Shown here piece after piece: positions 6,701-14,389 of a stretch of DNA of 15,668 bases. Location of the stretch: NCBI GenBank assembly GCA_036003885.1, contig DASYSA010000265.1:1-15668 (forward strand). Direction: 5' to 3'. The position numbers and the translations under genes are program-made. This DNA comes from DASYSA01 sp036003885 (GTDB lineage Bacteria > Acidobacteriota > Blastocatellia > UBA7656). Numbering within the stretch: the stretch's first letter is position 1; every line of letters begins with the position of its first letter. The notes beneath the pieces are model-generated. The model was not told where the DNA came from. It did no database searches and saw nothing but the letters and a program-made list of their open reading frames with translations.

Positions 6701-9178
6701 GGCAGTCTTCTCCGGATATGCCTGGTGGCCTGCGAAGTATGCCGTTACTTCCCTTGCCACTCGCTCGCGCATGCCGGAGAACAATGGTTGATAGAATGCG
6801 CCCGGCTCGGAGTCTCGCGCTGAAGCCCGCTGAAGATTCGCCCCTGGGCGCTGCAGGAGCAACTCGCCAACAAGCGAAAGGTCTTCCGAGATCGGCCGGC
6901 TGAAGTCGAGCGCCAGCAGATCGCTGAAGTTCATGCCTGCGACCTCCTCTGAGTATCCCCATCGGCTTCGGAGATAGTCCGAAAGATAATCGGAGCTGAC
7001 ATTCTTGTTGGCATCGTTAAGGGCGCTGACGGCCTTGTCGACGACCGCAACGCCCAGACTGGTTTCGACGGGCTTTCCAGCAGCATCGGTGACGTGAAAC
7101 TCCACGTCGGCCTGTTCGCCGGGCTTCAAAGGCCCTCGCGCCAGCTGGACATCGACCTTCAGTTTTGTGAGTGGCTGAAAGAGGATATTCGTCGTCGACG
7201 AGGCCGTGTGGCCGTACGAGAACCATCGATCCTCGATGATCGGCCTCCCGTGAACCCATCGTATTGCCTGACCCTCGATCTCGTAAGCGGCCAGCGTGAC
7301 CATCCCCTCGAAGCTCGAGTTCCATTGAAGCGTGGTGCTTGTCCGGCCGTCTACCAGCTTCAGAGTTTCGGCCGTAATCACCTTCCCATCCTTGATTGCC
7401 TCGAGGCGCATCGGCCGATCGGGACCAGGAACCAACATAGTGACCAGAGGCTCCTCGCCCGTGCGGTAGATGCTGCGGTCAGTCACCACTCTTGGCCGAT
7501 GTGATTCAAATAGAGTGACCTCTTGTTCGGTCTTGCCGGTCTGTCCGCGGCCATCGAGAGCCTGCGCTTTGATTGAAACCTTTTTATAGAAAGCATCTTT
7601 CTTGAGTGGCGCAATGTAATCGGTCGTCACCTTCGCCAGGCCATACTGATTGGAGCGCACGGTGGACCGGTACTTTCCGTGATCGAGATCGATAGTCATA
7701 TCGCACTGGGCCGGCGACCCGTCGGGATAGTACGCAGACACATAGAACTCCACCGGCAATTCCTCTATCGCGTTGCCCTGGGCCATGCGTATATACAAGT
7801 GCAGCGCCTCGCGCGAAACTCGGAGAGTGAACCTGGTCTGTTCGGTTCGTCCGCTGGTTGCGTCGGTAACATAAGCCGAGTAAGTCCGGTCTACGAACTG
7901 CTGCTGGTACTGTGTCTTCTGTGGAGGTCGAAGTGGTCCTACCCGAATCTCCGCGTGGCCATTTGAGACGACCCCTGAAAAGCCTGCGGTATTCGAATTG
8001 CGTTCCTGAGCACCTGTGGCGTGGTCCGCGACAATCTTCACGCGACCGTCTTCGACCGGCTTGCCAAAGAGGTAGTTGGCCCGCAACGTAATGCGAGCGA
8101 CGTCGCCTCCGAGGTAGAAACTCTTGTCCGGCTCCGCAGCTACCGAAAACGTCGGCAGTTCATATCGGCTCACCTCGATTCCGGTGCTCTGGTGCGCCGA
8201 CGGTTTACTCGTGGTCTTAACCTCGAGGGTATAATCTCCGAGATCCACCTCCTCAGCTAACTTGAAGTCATGCGCGGCTACACCAAAGCGGTCCGTGCTC
8301 TCTGTCGCCGTGCCGACGGTTTCGCCCTTGTTGTTTCGCAGGGTCAGTTTGAGCTCGGCCTCCGCCAGCGCCCGATGCGACTGTTCACCCAGCAGCAGAG
8401 TGCGGCAATGAATGGTCTGGCCCGGCTGGTAGAGCGGCTTATCCGTGCTGATGGAGATTGAGGGCATCGGCTCGATGCGCACATTGATCAGCTGAGTCTC
8501 AAAGGCCCCGTCTTTGAAAGCATTCAGAACGAGCCGGGCAAACTCCGGCGAATCAGCCTTCAGTGGCAGCGCAAACGACGCTGTTCCATTCTCGTCCGTC
8601 TTCAATTCGGCCTGGCTCAGAATCGCGTCGTCAGTCTTGAGGACCGCAAGAACAGTGACTCCCGAGGCGTCGCCATCGCCCGAGGGGCTGCTTGTGTGAG
8701 CGGCCACGCGATATTGCGTGCCCGCCTCGACCCGGTCCGGGGCCGTCAATCGAAGCGCGAACAGGTCAGGCATTGCGTCGACCACGCTCACTGTTCTAAT
8801 GCTTGTCTTGCCATCAGCGGTGACCGTGTAGCGAAGCCGCTCCCACTTGAGGGCCTCTCGCGAGGAATCGTCAAGCGAGGAAGGATCGACGGGGAGTCTC
8901 GCGGTGAGATGAGTGTCGGCTCGGAGCGGCGCAGTCCGCTTGGCATCCGCGACAACTCTATCGGTGTTGTCCAGCAACTCGAATTGGACTGTCGCCGCGC
9001 CCGACTCACCAGTGAGATGCAAGCAGACCTCGGTTATTCCGGGGGCGAACCAGATGGCGAGGTCTTTGTCGTGCTCGCTGTGGATGCTGGGTGTGACTGA
9101 ACTCGTTGAAGTGAAACAGGCGACGTGGAGGATAGCTGAACACAGAACCGCCACTCTCGAAAACAGGCGCAGCTTCAT
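3785..9178 (-). CDS. Alpha-2-macroglobulin family protein with CLEQ thioester
   Basis: The 1797-residue product is a probable envelope protease trap. Proteases cut a bait region, the protein collapses and the thioester captures them. Residues 1-21 are a signal sequence ending LHVAC; Cys21 may be lipidated, but His at -3 makes a poor lipobox. An MG2 domain starts near 242 (ISTDKPLYQPGQTI), MG3 near 339 (YELPTF), and further MG strands run to about 720. Residues about 842-900 carry DPWGVAYRF and SAGRDHLFGTTDDI, like the pseudopilin GspG calcium site. About 920-995 resembles a carboxypeptidase-regulatory beta-sandwich (LTGLPPGMYRVTFES). A seven-Gly linker lies near 1075, the A2M domain after it, then Cys1316-Leu-Glu-Gln1319 in the helical thioester domain, and a receptor-binding-like domain from about 1685. 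GGAG at 9184-9187 supports the start. It lies 132 bp behind the upstream minus-strand gene, so they may be cotranscribed. No PBP1C gene is adjacent. Confidence 0.93.
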   Translation of the reverse strand: MKLRLFSRVAVLCSAILHVACFTSTSSVTPSIHSEHDKDLAIWFAPGITEVCLHLTGESGAATVQFELLDNTDRVVADAKRTAPLRADTHLTARLPVDPSSLDDSSREALKWERLRYTVTADGKTSIRTVSVVDAMPDLFALRLTAPDRVEAGTQYRVAAHTSSPSGDGDASGVTVLAVLKTDDAILSQAELKTDENGTASFALPLKADSPEFARLVLNAFKDGAFETQLINVRIEPMPSISISTDKPLYQPGQTIHCRTLLLGEQSHRALAEAELKLTLRNNKGETVGTATESTDRFGVAAHDFKLAEEVDLGDYTLEVKTTSKPSAHQSTGIEVSRYELPTFSVAAEPDKSFYLGGDVARITLRANYLFGKPVEDGRVKIVADHATGAQERNSNTAGFSGVVSNGHAEIRVGPLRPPQKTQYQQQFVDRTYSAYVTDATSGRTEQTRFTLRVSREALHLYIRMAQGNAIEELPVEFYVSAYYPDGSPAQCDMTIDLDHGKYRSTVRSNQYGLAKVTTDYIAPLKKDAFYKKVSIKAQALDGRGQTGKTEQEVTLFESHRPRVVTDRSIYRTGEEPLVTMLVPGPDRPMRLEAIKDGKVITAETLKLVDGRTSTTLQWNSSFEGMVTLAAYEIEGQAIRWVHGRPIIEDRWFSYGHTASSTTNILFQPLTKLKVDVQLARGPLKPGEQADVEFHVTDAAGKPVETSLGVAVVDKAVSALNDANKNVSSDYLSDYLRSRWGYSEEVAGMNFSDLLALDFSRPISEDLSLVGELLLQRPGANLQRASARDSEPGAFYQPLFSGMRERVAREVTAYFAGHQAYPEKTADLPVLSSSTGGQADLRDPWGVAYRFKMQDSKVPLAKWNGKDSALGDWKVWRPVNTPTRTVVATSAGRDHLFGTTDDIEQQVMSFPAKPLAGRASAAIHAYVWGSGAPGVGVRVRAVHLETGASFETVTQTGRRFKLTGLPPGMYRVTFESGESNRLTLVDVIAAPGTQNELRFDLSREEEPPVVATTGQAVSSDVKVLSGRAARRALSAAVVTSIGGRLHQGYLGEPLELARAGSLRATIDAARVVTRSGGGGGGGSGRLEEPLETPRLRQHFPETLVWQPQIVTDATGTARLNFPVADSITTWQLAVVGSSVDGRLGSGSTEIRAFQDFIAEPQLPPALTEGDEISLPVVLRNYSDQSHAVRVTLDPADWFSLEGSNATQVEVAPNVASRTDFRVRALTPGDFSSRVTAAGMAGSGAGDAIERPVQVSRYGQEMITARGDLLDREASYEFEIPPAAIPGSARAVIKLYPNVLAGALAAIEGMAQRPWGCLEQTLSSTYENVLVLRYLKQHGRPSKSTVDWEKLERQARRNLEDGYQRVLSFPASTGGFSYFGDGEGDVALTAYALRFFADAGNFIEVDDAKRSAAAQWLLRKQRPDGSWTILGRHRDERPGYALTAYIAGALAVSGSQAAGELQRAFDYLDRSSKAMTDPYSLALYALAARAAGNHERERSVAQQLISLAVLNRDGAHWQSPHRTLFYGWGGGGEIETTALVLQALAAQEGNEEPIRRLVNQGLLYLARTRDYQGSWHSTQATLLSLQALMAAADNSESGARAAGIDLVVNGKPLKRIDVGSGSDGSAIEIDLTTQLQAGANRLELRSASWRLGVQLVYRYYVRWDLQQSNAAATDNFSLSVKADKEHAAVGEPVTYSVGFKRSDWEESGMSILEIGLPPGADVDRATLRALLAGHRIDKYSITPNSMIFYVWPRNTTTRFSFTIRPRLAMTALTSPSLAFDYYNPDLRQALQPSRLTVE

Positions 9179-9256
9179 GATGTCTCCGATCAGAGAAGGC
9201 TGGAGGAAGAGAACGGTTCGTCTGCTGTAGTTTGCACAAACCGGGGAGGATTAACC

Positions 9257-9288
9257 CGCGCGTCTGTACACTGCTATTAGACGCCGCG
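9257..9288 (-). other. Hairpin between the two minus-strand genes
   Basis: GCGTCT and AGACGC (9260-9265 and 9279-9284) pair around a 13-base loop, with three further pairs after one bulged base. No T-run follows, so it may be a processing or attenuation element in a shared transcript, or chance. Confidence 0.25.
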
Positions 9289-9310
9289 GCGACCGTGAAG
9301 TTCCAATGTC

Positions 9311-10612
9311 TTAGTTTTCAAAGAGCGGCGGGCAGTCGTCCACGTCCTCGTGATAGAGATGGCCGCCTGGTCCCCGGAAAAACTTCGCCCCACAGTATTC
9401 GCACCTTTCGTCGGGCAACAACCCCTCCACCATGGTCACCGATGCATTAAGCTGGTCCGCAATGTCTTCAATCGCATCATCTATGTCCTCCGGCTCTTCC
9501 AGCTCAAATGCGACTTCCCAGGCATAGCTAAAAAAAGGCTCTTCTTCCTCAGTGCCTTTTTCATCAACAAGGTAGGCGGCGAACCTGAACTCCTTAAGAT
9601 TCTCTTCAGAGCCATGCATAGAGACGTATACAGACGACTTGAGCTCGCGGTGAGAGGCCTCCGTCTCCCGAAACGCTTCCAGAGCCATCTCAATCGCAAC
9701 GCCAAGGCTGACCGTTCTTTGTACCTGAAACACGAATCGAGGCACATCCCATAACTCGATTGGCGTCGGATTAGTCAAGACAGTGGATTCTGTCATGAGA
9801 CAGCGCACCGCGAGCTCATCTTCGATCAGCCGGTTGAGTTCCCGGAACTTCTCCTCCTTCACGCCGGACTCGTCCTCCCGGTCACCGAAGAGAAGCTCGC
9901 TCGCCTCCGCCAGTGAATGCCCTTCTTCGCCCACCACTGTAATGATGGCGCCGCAGATGAGCCGTTGACACAGGTCCACCGCGTCCGGCAACGGACCCGG
10001 TTGCAGCCGTAGCTTGTAGCCGCTACTCAGGGGGGCGACGGGAGTTGCCGGCCATGGCAAGTGCTCCGCAATCGACTTCAGATAGCGACGGGTGGCGGAG
10101 GGCTGAAGCCATTCGTGATGCTGTGGTTGATAGAGCCGAGGATCGACAAACACTGTGATATCGTCGGGCGCCCCAAGAGCCTGGTGCATCAGTCCTGATT
10201 CAACGGCGCGGCCGATCGAGTCAGGCAATTCTATCGGGAACTGGGCCGCCTCACCCGCCAAAAAGGTTGCGCTGAAAAGAATCGCGAAAGGGATGATAAC
10301 CATGGGTTGCAGTTCCTCGATCTCCTCACCTTTCGAGTCCCGGGATCCGAGAAGGGTTAAGCGGGAGGCCGCCAATCGCAAGGCAAACACTATTCCCTGG
10401 CTACTCTCTTCGGGCAGGTCCTCTTCCAAAAGCTCCCAGACTCTCTTCTCCAATCCTCGGTCGACAACCCATCTGACATCATCCAGCAACTCTGCCGGAA
10501 AACTGTCTGCGTTTATCGCCAGGGAGTTACTGCGTATCCTATCCACCACCTTCGACGCACTGCCACTCTGAGCCTTTCGCTCGCCTTTGCTCTTTCCCTG
10601 TTTTTTCTTCAT
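9311..10612 (-). CDS. DUF2863-like protein with C-terminal zinc-ribbon-like tail
   Basis: This 433-residue, acidic, soluble protein has no signal peptide and a Lys-rich start (MKKKQGKSKGERK). I do not recognise a function. The order of features fits my memory of the DUF2863 family: a helical N-terminal part, a middle segment (QPMVIIPFAILFSATFLAG, then VFVDPRLYQPQH), a SVYVSMHGSEE-type strand block, and a C-terminal Cys cluster. That assignment is tentative. The tail holds Cys404-x-x-Cys407, His418, His421 and Cys427, enough ligands for one zinc. The stretch at about 105-122 is hydrophobic but sits mid-protein and is more likely a buried core than a membrane span. GGGGAG at 10619-10624 lies 6 bases before the ATG, and a good promoter lies just upstream. 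It is the first gene of a possible unit with the macroglobulin gene. Confidence 0.7.
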   Translation of the reverse strand: MKKKQGKSKGERKAQSGSASKVVDRIRSNSLAINADSFPAELLDDVRWVVDRGLEKRVWELLEEDLPEESSQGIVFALRLAASRLTLLGSRDSKGEEIEELQPMVIIPFAILFSATFLAGEAAQFPIELPDSIGRAVESGLMHQALGAPDDITVFVDPRLYQPQHHEWLQPSATRRYLKSIAEHLPWPATPVAPLSSGYKLRLQPGPLPDAVDLCQRLICGAIITVVGEEGHSLAEASELLFGDREDESGVKEEKFRELNRLIEDELAVRCLMTESTVLTNPTPIELWDVPRFVFQVQRTVSLGVAIEMALEAFRETEASHRELKSSVYVSMHGSEENLKEFRFAAYLVDEKGTEEEEPFFSYAWEVAFELEEPEDIDDAIEDIADQLNASVTMVEGLLPDERCEYCGAKFFRGPGGHLYHEDVDDCPPLFEN

Positions 10613-10635
10613 TTTGCTCTCCCCGTGAGCGGCTG

Positions 10636-10663
10636 ATTATATGCAATCGAATCGAAGGCGCAA
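10636..10663 (-). promoter_or_regulatory. Promoter for the minus-strand gene starting at 10612
   Basis: Read on the minus strand, a perfect TATAAT (10636-10641) is preceded at 16 bases by TTGCGC (10658-10663), a weak -35. The predicted start near 10629 gives a leader of only about 17 nt, which still contains the ribosome site GGGGAG (10619-10624). Confidence 0.55.
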
Positions 10664-10710
10664 ACCTCACAGGTGTCAGGTGCCAGGTGTCACGGGCAGA
10701 TGGTGTCAAG

Positions 10711-10739
10711 TTGTCAGTTCTCGCGACATCCTTTAAAGT
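10711..10739 (+). promoter_or_regulatory. Possible promoter for the ABC/AttH-like operon
   Basis: TTGTCA (10711-10716) and TAAAGT (10734-10739) are spaced by 17 bases. The -35 matches at five of six positions and the -10 at four. It lies between the two arms of the heptamer array, so a transcript from it would carry the right arm as its 5' leader. Confidence 0.3.
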
Positions 10740-10764
10740 CTGTTGTCATGCAGGACATCCTTTA
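10711..10764 (+). repeat. Duplicated TTGTCA...GACATCCTTTA motif
   Basis: TTGTCA followed by GACATCCTTTA occurs twice: 10711-10716 with 10725-10735, and 10743-10748 with 10754-10764. The 11-mer is identical in both copies, set 29 bases apart. This could be a duplicated protein-binding site in the operon's control region. Confidence 0.5.
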
Positions 10765-10861
10765 CTGGCACGTGGCCCCTGGCCCCTGACACCTCGCACC
10801 TGACACCTGGCACCTGACACCTGACACCTGGCACCTGGCACCTGGCACCTGGCACCTGGAA

Positions 10862-11563
10862 GTGATTCTGAACGTAGACAAAGTCGAAAAGATCTATGGC
10901 GGCGCCGAGCGCGGAGTGGCCGCAGTCCGGGGTGTGAGCTTCGACCTCGACCCCGGCGACTTTGTTGCGCTGATGGGCCCATCAGGGTGCGGCAAGTCGA
11001 CTCTGCTCCACCTGATCGGGGGGATGGACAGACCGACCCGCGGCAGCGTGAGGCTCGGAGGCGTCGCCCTGGATTCGCTCGGCGAAGAAGCTCTCTCAAA
11101 ACTCAGACGCAAGAGGATCGGGTTCGTATTTCAATTCTTCAATCTGTTGCCAACCCTGACCGTCGCGGAGAATGTCGCGCTGCCGCTGATGCTGGATGGC
11201 ACACGAGGGCGCGAGGCTGAAAAGCGCGCCGGGCTCGTGCTGGAGCAAGTCGGCCTCGACTCTCGATCCTCGCACTTCCCAGCGGAGTTGTCGGGCGGCG
11301 AGATGCAACGCGCTGCGGTTGCGCGTTCGATAATTGCAGGGCCTGAACTCCTCCTGGCGGACGAACCAACCGGCAATCTCGACAGCGAGAATGGCGAGCA
11401 GGTGATGAGGTTGCTCGCTCAGTTGAATCGCGACCTCGGAATCACGGTTATCCTCGCGACCCACTCCGACGAAGCCGCTCGCTTCGCAACGCGCACAATC
11501 CGCATGCGTGACGGCCTGGTCGACGGCGTGATCCAGCATGAAGGCCTACTTCAGACTCTTTAG
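10862..11563 (+). CDS. LolD-like ABC transporter ATP-binding protein (AttE-like)
   Basis: The 233-residue ATPase is complete for the LolD/MacB class. It has Walker A GPSGCGKST (39-47, Lys45), the Q-loop Gln91 (FQFFNLLPTLTVAENV), signature LSGGE (143-147), Walker B LLLADEP (163-169, catalytic Glu168), D-loop GNLDSE and H-loop His201. It powers the FtsX-type permease encoded next, with which it overlaps by 26 bp, so translation is probably coupled. These ATPases act at the inner face of the cytoplasmic membrane and usually drive lipoprotein or lipid extraction or mechanotransmission, not classical import. The start is GTG and directly abuts a heptamer repeat. There is no Shine-Dalgarno at proper spacing: GGA at 10858-10860 is too close. 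The protein nevertheless begins where LolD proteins normally begin. Confidence 0.95.
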   Translation: MILNVDKVEKIYGGAERGVAAVRGVSFDLDPGDFVALMGPSGCGKSTLLHLIGGMDRPTRGSVRLGGVALDSLGEEALSKLRRKRIGFVFQFFNLLPTLTVAENVALPLMLDGTRGREAEKRAGLVLEQVGLDSRSSHFPAELSGGEMQRAAVARSIIAGPELLLADEPTGNLDSENGEQVMRLLAQLNRDLGITVILATHSDEAARFATRTIRMRDGLVDGVIQHEGLLQTL

Positions 11564-14291
11564 GCAGTTCATACTGCGCGCCATTGCGCGCGACCGCGCG
11601 CGGTCAGCCATCACTGTGCTCGGTATAAGCCTCGGCGTTGGCGTGATGATCGCCATACGGATGGCGAACGCCAGTTCGCTCGAGGCGTTCCGGACAGCCG
11701 GCGAGTCCATCGCCGGAGACACGTCGATTCAAATTACCGGCGCCGCCGGACGTTTCGACGAGTCGATTCTTCGCGATCTGGACTGGCTTGGCGAATATGT
11801 CCGGATGAGCCCCGTCATCACGGGCTATGCGATGACCGAAGCCGCAAGTATCGGGGATCGCTCATCTCCGGCTTCCGGGCCGACATCCGACGAGAACCGA
11901 AGGGGTGCGGAGGGTTCCCTTCTAAAGGATGGAGGGCCGCCCGTTCGCCCCAGTGAATTCCTCCAGGTGCTTGGTGTCGATGTCCTGCGTGACCGCGCCC
12001 TACGCAGGTACCAGTTGCTGCGCCTGGGCGACAACGAAGCGGCGCCCAATACGCGACAGTTCCTCGAGTTGCTGGTCGACTCGAAAGCCATTGTGCTCAC
12101 CGAGAAGTTCGCGCGGCGTCACAATCTGACGATCGGCGGGCAGATCGCGCTGATCACAGGAGGAGCGCGACGCGAGTTCACGGTGCGCGGTCTGTTGTTA
12201 GACGAGGGCCCGGCTCGCGCGCTCGATGGCAACTTCGCGCTGATGGACATCGCGGCTGCCCAGTTGGCATTCAGTCGACTCGGTCTGCTCGATCGGGTAG
12301 ACGTCAAGCTGAAGCCAGGCACTGAAGTCGACGCTGTCGAAGCCGAGATCGCGAGCCGCCTTCCGGCCTCGCTTGCAGTGACGCGGCCTCAAGAGGGCTA
12401 CGGGCAGGTCGAGAAGATGATTGCGGCGTTTCACTTCAATTTGACTGCACTTGGGTCCATCGCTCTTCTGGTAGGACTCTTTCTGATCTACAACACGGTT
12501 TCGATATCGGTGATTACCCGGCGCGAAGAGATAGGCGCCCTGCGAGCGGTAGGTGCGGCTCGAGCTATGGTGGTCAGCCTGTTTCTGGGGGAGGCGTTGT
12601 TGTTTGCCTTAGCAGGCGCCGGCATCGGACTCGGACTTGGGCGTTTGATGGCGAATGCCGCCATTCGTTTTACGGCCACGACCGTTGAGACTTTCTATGT
12701 CGCTTCGGCGGCAACCCAAACCGCTGGTGCCCAGTCGATAGGCCTGGCCGAAATAGTGCTTGCATTCGCCGTCGCGCTTCCTCTCGCCTCAATTGCCGCC
12801 TCGCTGCCGGCTCTGGAAGCCTCTCGTGTCAGACCGATCGAGGCAATGCGCGGAGCTGACCGACTCGCTGGAGCCTTCAAACCATCGCTCAAGCTGACAG
12901 CGCTGGCGTTGGTATTGTTCGGGCTCGGTTATGCGTTGAGCAGGCTGGATGCAGTCAATGGTCTTCCGCTCTTTGGGTATGCCGCCGCGCTGTCTCTCAC
13001 ATTCGGCGGCGCGTTCCTGGTACCCGCGTCGTTGTGGCTCGCGTGTCGAATCGGGGGACGGATTTCGGCAGGTGTAGCGCGCGCGGTCGAAGCGGAGGGC
13101 AAGCTGGCGAGCGCGAATCTGAATGGAGCGATCCCACGGGTCTCAATCTCGGTAGCTGCCCTTGCGGTCAGCCTGGCGATGATGGTGGCGATCTCGATAA
13201 TGATCGGCAGCTTTCGGCTCACGGTCTCATACTGGCTGGATCAGACGCTGAAGGCGGACATCTACGCCAAGCCGGTCACTCGCACCAGCGCGCTGGCTGA
13301 AGGCGAGATAGATGAGCAGGCAGTCGCCTCAATAAGAGGTGACCCGCAGGTGGCAGCCGTAGATCCCTTCACATCGCGGCAGGTGAGCTATCAAGGCAAC
13401 CTCATCTCGTTAGGCGCGGGCGACTTCGGCGTGCTCCTCGAGCATGGAAGACTGCTCTTCAAAGTTCCCTCCGATGCAAGGGATCGGTTGCGCGAGGCAA
13501 TCGGCCGTGACGCGGTAGCGGTGTCGGAGAGCTTCTCATTGCGTTTCCGAAAGGCGCCAGGCGACACGGTCGAGTTACCAACGCCGGCTGGGTCACACAG
13601 GTTCACGGTCATTGCAGTCTACTACGACTATTCAAGCAATCGAGGAACGGTGGTGATGGATCGGACGACCTATTCACGCCTTTTCGATTCAGCGTTGCCG
13701 CGCGACGGGGAGCCTGCGTCTGCGGCGGCACAATCGAGGCCAAGCAGCCTCAATATCTACCTCAACCCCGGGGTCGATGCGAGCCAGGTGAAAGAGAGGC
13801 TCGAACGCCTGGTCGGAAGCCGTTACCAGTTGATCTTCACAACGAACTCAGAAGTGCGCCGCGAGGTGATGAAGATATTCGACAGCACGTTTGCGATCAC
13901 TTATGCGCTCGAGCTGATAGCGATCCTGGTGGCAGGCCTGGGAGTGATCTCGACGTTGATCACGCTGATACTCGAGCGGAGACGTGAGATCGCGATCCTC
14001 AGTTTCCTGGGGGCGACCAGGAGGCAGATTCGGCGGATGATCCTGATCGAAGCGATCACGATCGGCGGCGTGAGTCAGGGCGTCGGAGTCCTGATTGGAG
14101 TAATGCTATCGCTGGTCCTGGTCTACGTCATCAATGTGCAGTCATTCGGCTGGACCATCCAGTTTAGCCTGCCCGTAGGCTTCTTGATTAGATCGACGCT
14201 GCTGATCCTGGCAGTGGCCGCCGTGGGCGGGATCTACCCCGCGTCACGCGCGGCGAAGGTGGACGCGGTACGGTTCGCGAGAGAAGAGTAA
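11538..14291 (+). CDS. FtsX-like ABC transporter permease (AttF/AttG-like, fused)
   Basis: The 917-residue inner-membrane protein has a duplicated FtsX/MacB architecture. TM1 is at 23-43 (ITVLGISLGVGVMIAI) and is followed by a large periplasmic domain. A first FtsX helix bundle is at about 300-440, containing the typical cytoplasmic loop TRREEIGALRAVGA. Two helices are at about 455-510 and one at about 535-560. A second periplasmic domain follows, then the last FtsX bundle at about 783-917 with the matching loop ERRREIAILSFLGATRRQI and the end PASRAAKVDAVRFA. Ten helices in total are likely. Agrobacterium has two permeases, AttF and AttG; this single long protein could stand for both. A polar low-complexity stretch at about 110-145 is probably a loop. 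It overlaps the ATPase gene and is followed within 14 bases by a repeat array. Confidence 0.93.
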   Translation: MKAYFRLFRQFILRAIARDRARSAITVLGISLGVGVMIAIRMANASSLEAFRTAGESIAGDTSIQITGAAGRFDESILRDLDWLGEYVRMSPVITGYAMTEAASIGDRSSPASGPTSDENRRGAEGSLLKDGGPPVRPSEFLQVLGVDVLRDRALRRYQLLRLGDNEAAPNTRQFLELLVDSKAIVLTEKFARRHNLTIGGQIALITGGARREFTVRGLLLDEGPARALDGNFALMDIAAAQLAFSRLGLLDRVDVKLKPGTEVDAVEAEIASRLPASLAVTRPQEGYGQVEKMIAAFHFNLTALGSIALLVGLFLIYNTVSISVITRREEIGALRAVGAARAMVVSLFLGEALLFALAGAGIGLGLGRLMANAAIRFTATTVETFYVASAATQTAGAQSIGLAEIVLAFAVALPLASIAASLPALEASRVRPIEAMRGADRLAGAFKPSLKLTALALVLFGLGYALSRLDAVNGLPLFGYAAALSLTFGGAFLVPASLWLACRIGGRISAGVARAVEAEGKLASANLNGAIPRVSISVAALAVSLAMMVAISIMIGSFRLTVSYWLDQTLKADIYAKPVTRTSALAEGEIDEQAVASIRGDPQVAAVDPFTSRQVSYQGNLISLGAGDFGVLLEHGRLLFKVPSDARDRLREAIGRDAVAVSESFSLRFRKAPGDTVELPTPAGSHRFTVIAVYYDYSSNRGTVVMDRTTYSRLFDSALPRDGEPASAAAQSRPSSLNIYLNPGVDASQVKERLERLVGSRYQLIFTTNSEVRREVMKIFDSTFAITYALELIAILVAGLGVISTLITLILERRREIAILSFLGATRRQIRRMILIEAITIGGVSQGVGVLIGVMLSLVLVYVINVQSFGWTIQFSLPVGFLIRSTLLILAVAAVGGIYPASRAAKVDAVRFAREE

Positions 14292-14294
14292 GGG

Positions 14295-14389
14295 GAAATG
14301 CGAAATGCGAAATGCGAAATGCGAAATTCCCAACCCTATTCGCCCGATCCGCAATTCGAAATCCGCATTTCGCATTTCGCATTTCGAAC
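14295..14389. repeat. Inverted heptamer array GAAATGC/GCATTTC
   Basis: Four copies of GAAATGC (14295-14322, plus GAAATTC) face three copies of GCATTTC (14365-14385) across about 35 bases. The arms are complementary and could form a hairpin just after the permease stop codon at 14291. The array overlaps the possible N-terminal coding region of the next gene, whose only upstream ATG in frame lies inside the left arm. Confidence 0.9.

Larger units (their letters stand above)
10671..10861. repeat. Inverted heptamer array upstream of the ATPase gene
   Basis: The left arm is three units AGGTGTC/AGGTGCC (10671-10692). The right arm is ten units CTGACAC/CTGGCAC (10786-10855) plus a partial copy that ends at the GTG start codon at 10862. 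The two arms are complementary and could pair across 93 bases of intervening sequence. The last four full units (10828-10855) are identical, which suggests recent expansion. Confidence 0.9.
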
